Assembly: GCA_001604435.1 (NCBI GenBank)
Contig: LVBO01000056.1
Location: 1-8,438, forward strand
Reading direction: 5' to 3'
Source of the DNA: Synergistales bacterium Syner_01
GTDB taxonomy: Bacteria; Synergistota; Synergistia; Synergistales; Aminobacteriaceae
Length of the DNA stretch: 8,438 nt
Shown: positions 6,400 through 8,438 of the stretch, in pieces
Numbering within the stretch: position 1 is the stretch's first letter
How the letters are laid out: each line of letters begins with the position of its first letter
Made by a program: the position numbers and the translations under genes
Notes under the pieces: generated by a model
The model's input: the letters and a program-made list of their open reading frames with translations, nothing else
Database searches by the model: none
What the model was told of the DNA's origin: nothing

Positions 6400-6436
6400 C
6401 AGTGAAAATAAGAATCATTCTCCTAAAATGTTGGCG

Positions 6437-7963
6437 TTAACGCCGTTGATAAATCACATCGATGATACTGCCGTCACGGTACTCGACAACGCCGATAATT
6501 TTCCCGCCGAATCGAGGAAGGCGAGGGACGCCCGTCATTTCCTCGGCAAGTTTTTTTAGATCGTGTATATCGACAAGGGGAATACCTTTTCCCTTCAAAT
6601 TCTCGACAAGGTCGTTTCGCCGAGGGTTGACCGCGACACCGCGCTCCGTCACGACCACATCGACAGTATCTCCGGGGGTCGTGACGGTGATCGCTCTGTC
6701 GACGACCATCGGCATCCGTCCGCGGAGCAACGGAGTCACGATCACCGTGAGCCGAGCCCCGGCGGCCGTATCCATGTGCCCCCCTATTCCGTGAAGAAGC
6801 ACGCCGTCCGATTCGGTATTCACATTAACGTTGAAATTCGTGTCCACCTGAGTGGCCCCGAGAACAGCCGTATCAAGTCTCTCCACGACGCACCCCTTCG
6901 CCGCCGTATTGGCGTAGAACGACGCGCTCATCTCCATATGCGAACTATTCCGCGCAAGCGACGCAACCGCCGCTCCATCGAAAGACTGCACGTCGAGCAG
7001 CGTGTGAAAGAGTCCCTCTTCAAGCATCTCCACGCTCTGTTCGGTTATCCCTCCCGAAATAAAGCCGCCCTGAATGCCGGCCCGTCGCATTCGCTCCCGG
7101 ATGAACGCCGAAGCCGCCAGAGATATACCTCCGGCGCCGGCCTGCATCGAAAACCCGTCCACAAACACGCCGCTCTGTTCGATAACCCTGGCCGCCTGTT
7201 CGGCGATGATAAGCCGCAACGGATCTCTCGTCACCCGCAGCGTGCCGGAAACGATCCGTCCGGGGTCGCCGATGCGCTCCACGGGCACAACCCAATCCAC
7301 CAGCGTCTGGGGAATCGAAAAAGGGGCCGCCGGATACTCGATCAGCGTATCCGTCACCGCGATGACACGGCGCGCATACTGCGCATCGGAGAAGGCGTAC
7401 CCGAGAGACCCGCACGCGGAAGGCCCGAAAACGCCGCTGATATTGCCCATACTGTCGGCGGTCGGCGCGGCGATGACCGCGATGTCCACCTGAAGTTCTC
7501 CAGTCTGCATCGCACGAACACGTCCGCCGTGAGAACGCAGAATCACAGGGAGATCGAAGAGGCCTTCCGACGCCGCTCTGCCTACAGGACCGTTCACGCT
7601 CCCCTGGATGGCCCGGACGACGCCGCTCCGCACATGACGCAACACCTCCTTGTGCACCGGGAACAAGGCGGAAGGCGCCAGCACCAGATCGCGTATTCCC
7701 ATGTTCGCAAGTACGTCAAGCGCCATGTTGACGACCAGATCCCCGTCGCGGAGGTGATGATGGAAAGAAATCGTCATGCCGTCCCTGACTTCGGAACGAC
7801 GAAACGCTTCCTCGAGGGAGGCGAGGACCTTTGCTTCTCTTCGCGGTGTAACGGGAGCAACGTTCGTACACGTGGCCCGGAGCACGTCTCCTGTATACGG
7901 ACGAAGATACGCCACTCCCGGAATAGATTCCGGGACTTCTCTTCCCGCTCCGTTCTTGATCAA
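6437..7963 (-). CDS. citF: Citrate lyase alpha subunit (citrate CoA-transferase)
   Basis: 508 residues, nearly the same as E. coli CitF (510), and collinear with it throughout. CitF moves the acyl-carrier-protein thioester from acetyl to citryl in the citrate lyase complex (CitDEF), which splits citrate to acetate and oxaloacetate in the cytoplasm of citrate-fermenting bacteria. Visible family signatures are SFHHHLRDGD (66-75), SHGGR (144-148), GFSMQAGAGGISLA (270-283), GGIT (304-307), LDVQSFD (323-329), the long VDTNFNVNVNTESDG block from 373, and the terminal RDGSIIDV. I chose the TTG at 7963 because it overlaps the citE stop as TTGA, has AAGGAGG nine bases upstream, and gives the expected NGAGREVPESIPG start; an earlier in-frame TTG at 8002 would add 13 unlikely residues. 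Probably the last gene of its operon, since a terminator follows. Confidence 0.96.
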   Translation of the reverse strand: MIKNGAGREVPESIPGVAYLRPYTGDVLRATCTNVAPVTPRREAKVLASLEEAFRRSEVRDGMTISFHHHLRDGDLVVNMALDVLANMGIRDLVLAPSALFPVHKEVLRHVRSGVVRAIQGSVNGPVGRAASEGLFDLPVILRSHGGRVRAMQTGELQVDIAVIAAPTADSMGNISGVFGPSACGSLGYAFSDAQYARRVIAVTDTLIEYPAAPFSIPQTLVDWVVPVERIGDPGRIVSGTLRVTRDPLRLIIAEQAARVIEQSGVFVDGFSMQAGAGGISLAASAFIRERMRRAGIQGGFISGGITEQSVEMLEEGLFHTLLDVQSFDGAAVASLARNSSHMEMSASFYANTAAKGCVVERLDTAVLGATQVDTNFNVNVNTESDGVLLHGIGGHMDTAAGARLTVIVTPLLRGRMPMVVDRAITVTTPGDTVDVVVTERGVAVNPRRNDLVENLKGKGIPLVDIHDLKKLAEEMTGVPRLPRFGGKIIGVVEYRDGSIIDVIYQRR

Positions 7964-8438
7964 CGCCGCTCCCCTCCTTCTCCACGGACACCGGCTGCAC
8001 AAGCAAGAGCAAGAATTCTTCTGGCCTTCGCCGCCACCGGAGCGTCGATCATTCGCCCGTTCAACGCCGCCACTCCTGAACGGGACGCCTCGGCCTCTTC
8101 AAGAGCCCGAACCACGCGCTCCGCATTGTCGATCTCCCTCTCCGAAGGGGTAAACGCGCTATGAACGACGCCGACCTGCCGCGGATGAATCACCGACTTC
8201 CCGTCGAAGCCGAGGCGACGCACTCGAAGAGCTTCGTCGAACAGCCCCTCCGCGTCGTTGATATCTGAAAAAACGCTGTCGAGCGCTTGAACGCCCGAAA
8301 TACGCGCCGCCGCCACCACCTTGGATCGCACATCGTCAAGCTCGCGCCCCTCTTTGGTCCGTTCCGCTCCGAGATCGGCCGTGTAGTCTTCGGCGCCGAA
8401 GTTCAAGGCCGCAACGCGAGGACTTGCTTTTGCGATCG
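7960..8438 (-). CDS. citE: Citrate lyase beta subunit, C-terminal half (partial, runs off right edge)
   Basis: The open frame continues past the right edge, so the N-terminal half is missing; about 158 of an expected 290-300 residues are seen. CitE is the citryl-ACP lyase that splits the citryl thioester to oxaloacetate and acetyl-ACP. It belongs to the HpcH/HpaI-type TIM barrel family. The visible part has the CitE signatures ASPRVAALNFGAEDYTADLG, RTKEGREL, a DSVFSDINDAEG stretch, FDGKSVIHPRQV and LNGRMIDAPV. These are close to the corresponding parts of E. coli CitE, and separate it from malyl-CoA lyase-like paralogues, with moderate certainty. Being next to and translationally coupled with citF makes the assignment firm. 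The TGA at 7962-7960 overlaps the citF start. Confidence 0.94.
   Translation of the reverse strand, partial: IAKASPRVAALNFGAEDYTADLGAERTKEGRELDDVRSKVVAAARISGVQALDSVFSDINDAEGLFDEALRVRRLGFDGKSVIHPRQVGVVHSAFTPSEREIDNAERVVRALEEAEASRSGVAALNGRMIDAPVAAKARRILALACAAGVRGEGGERR
7973..7979 (-). promoter_or_regulatory. citF: Ribosome binding site for citF inside citE
   Basis: AAGGAGG on the minus strand lies in the last codons of citE, nine bases before the TTG start. It compensates for the weak start codon and supports termination-reinitiation coupling of citE and citF. Confidence 0.75.

Noticed and set aside
6563..8164. Plus-strand 533-codon frame opposite citF and citE
   Set aside because: His/Arg-rich composition typical of an antisense frame in GC-rich DNA. 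It crosses the citE/citF junction, and the minus strand encodes two well-conserved enzymes.

Overview
All convincing genes in this window lie on the minus strand. The encoded proteins point to a strictly anaerobic, fermentative bacterium of fairly high GC content: a tungsten/molybdenum-type aldehyde:ferredoxin oxidoreductase (5' end only), the citrate lyase beta and alpha subunits, and a very large exported subtilisin-like protease. The mix would fit Synergistota or a similar anaerobic lineage, but the lineage is an inference from gene content and style, not something the sequence proves.

Reading in the direction of transcription (right to left): 8438-7960 is the 3' half of citE, coupled by a TTGA stop/start overlap to citF (7963-6437). 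A strong hairpin plus T-tract terminator (6399-6371) closes that operon. Positions 6378-6024 form a long non-coding stretch with an extended -10 promoter (6314-6322), a roughly 285-nt leader with possible RNA structure, and a 46-codon small ORF with a very strong Shine-Dalgarno sequence (6202-6062). Next comes one giant gene (6023-345) for a 1892-residue secreted S8 protease. It has a signal peptide, propeptide, complete Asp/His/Asn/Ser catalytic set, 14 tandem Trp-containing repeats of about 73 residues, and a 442-residue acidic Glu/Pro/Ala/Val tail made of nested duplications. A bidirectional-looking hairpin terminator (285-254) follows. The last gene, at the left edge, is the start of an aldehyde:ferredoxin oxidoreductase (133-1). 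Its upstream region holds a perfect TATAAT box flanked by two dyad-symmetric elements.

Functionally, citEF serves citrate fermentation (citrate to acetate plus oxaloacetate). The AOR would oxidise aldehydes, for example those from amino acid fermentation, with reduction of ferredoxin. The protease could supply peptides or act at the cell envelope. The three units are separated by terminators and promoters, so they look like neighbouring independent transcription units rather than one system. The most unusual object is the protease: its repeat array and tail show clear signs of recent internal expansion, and its leader and small ORF are unexplained.
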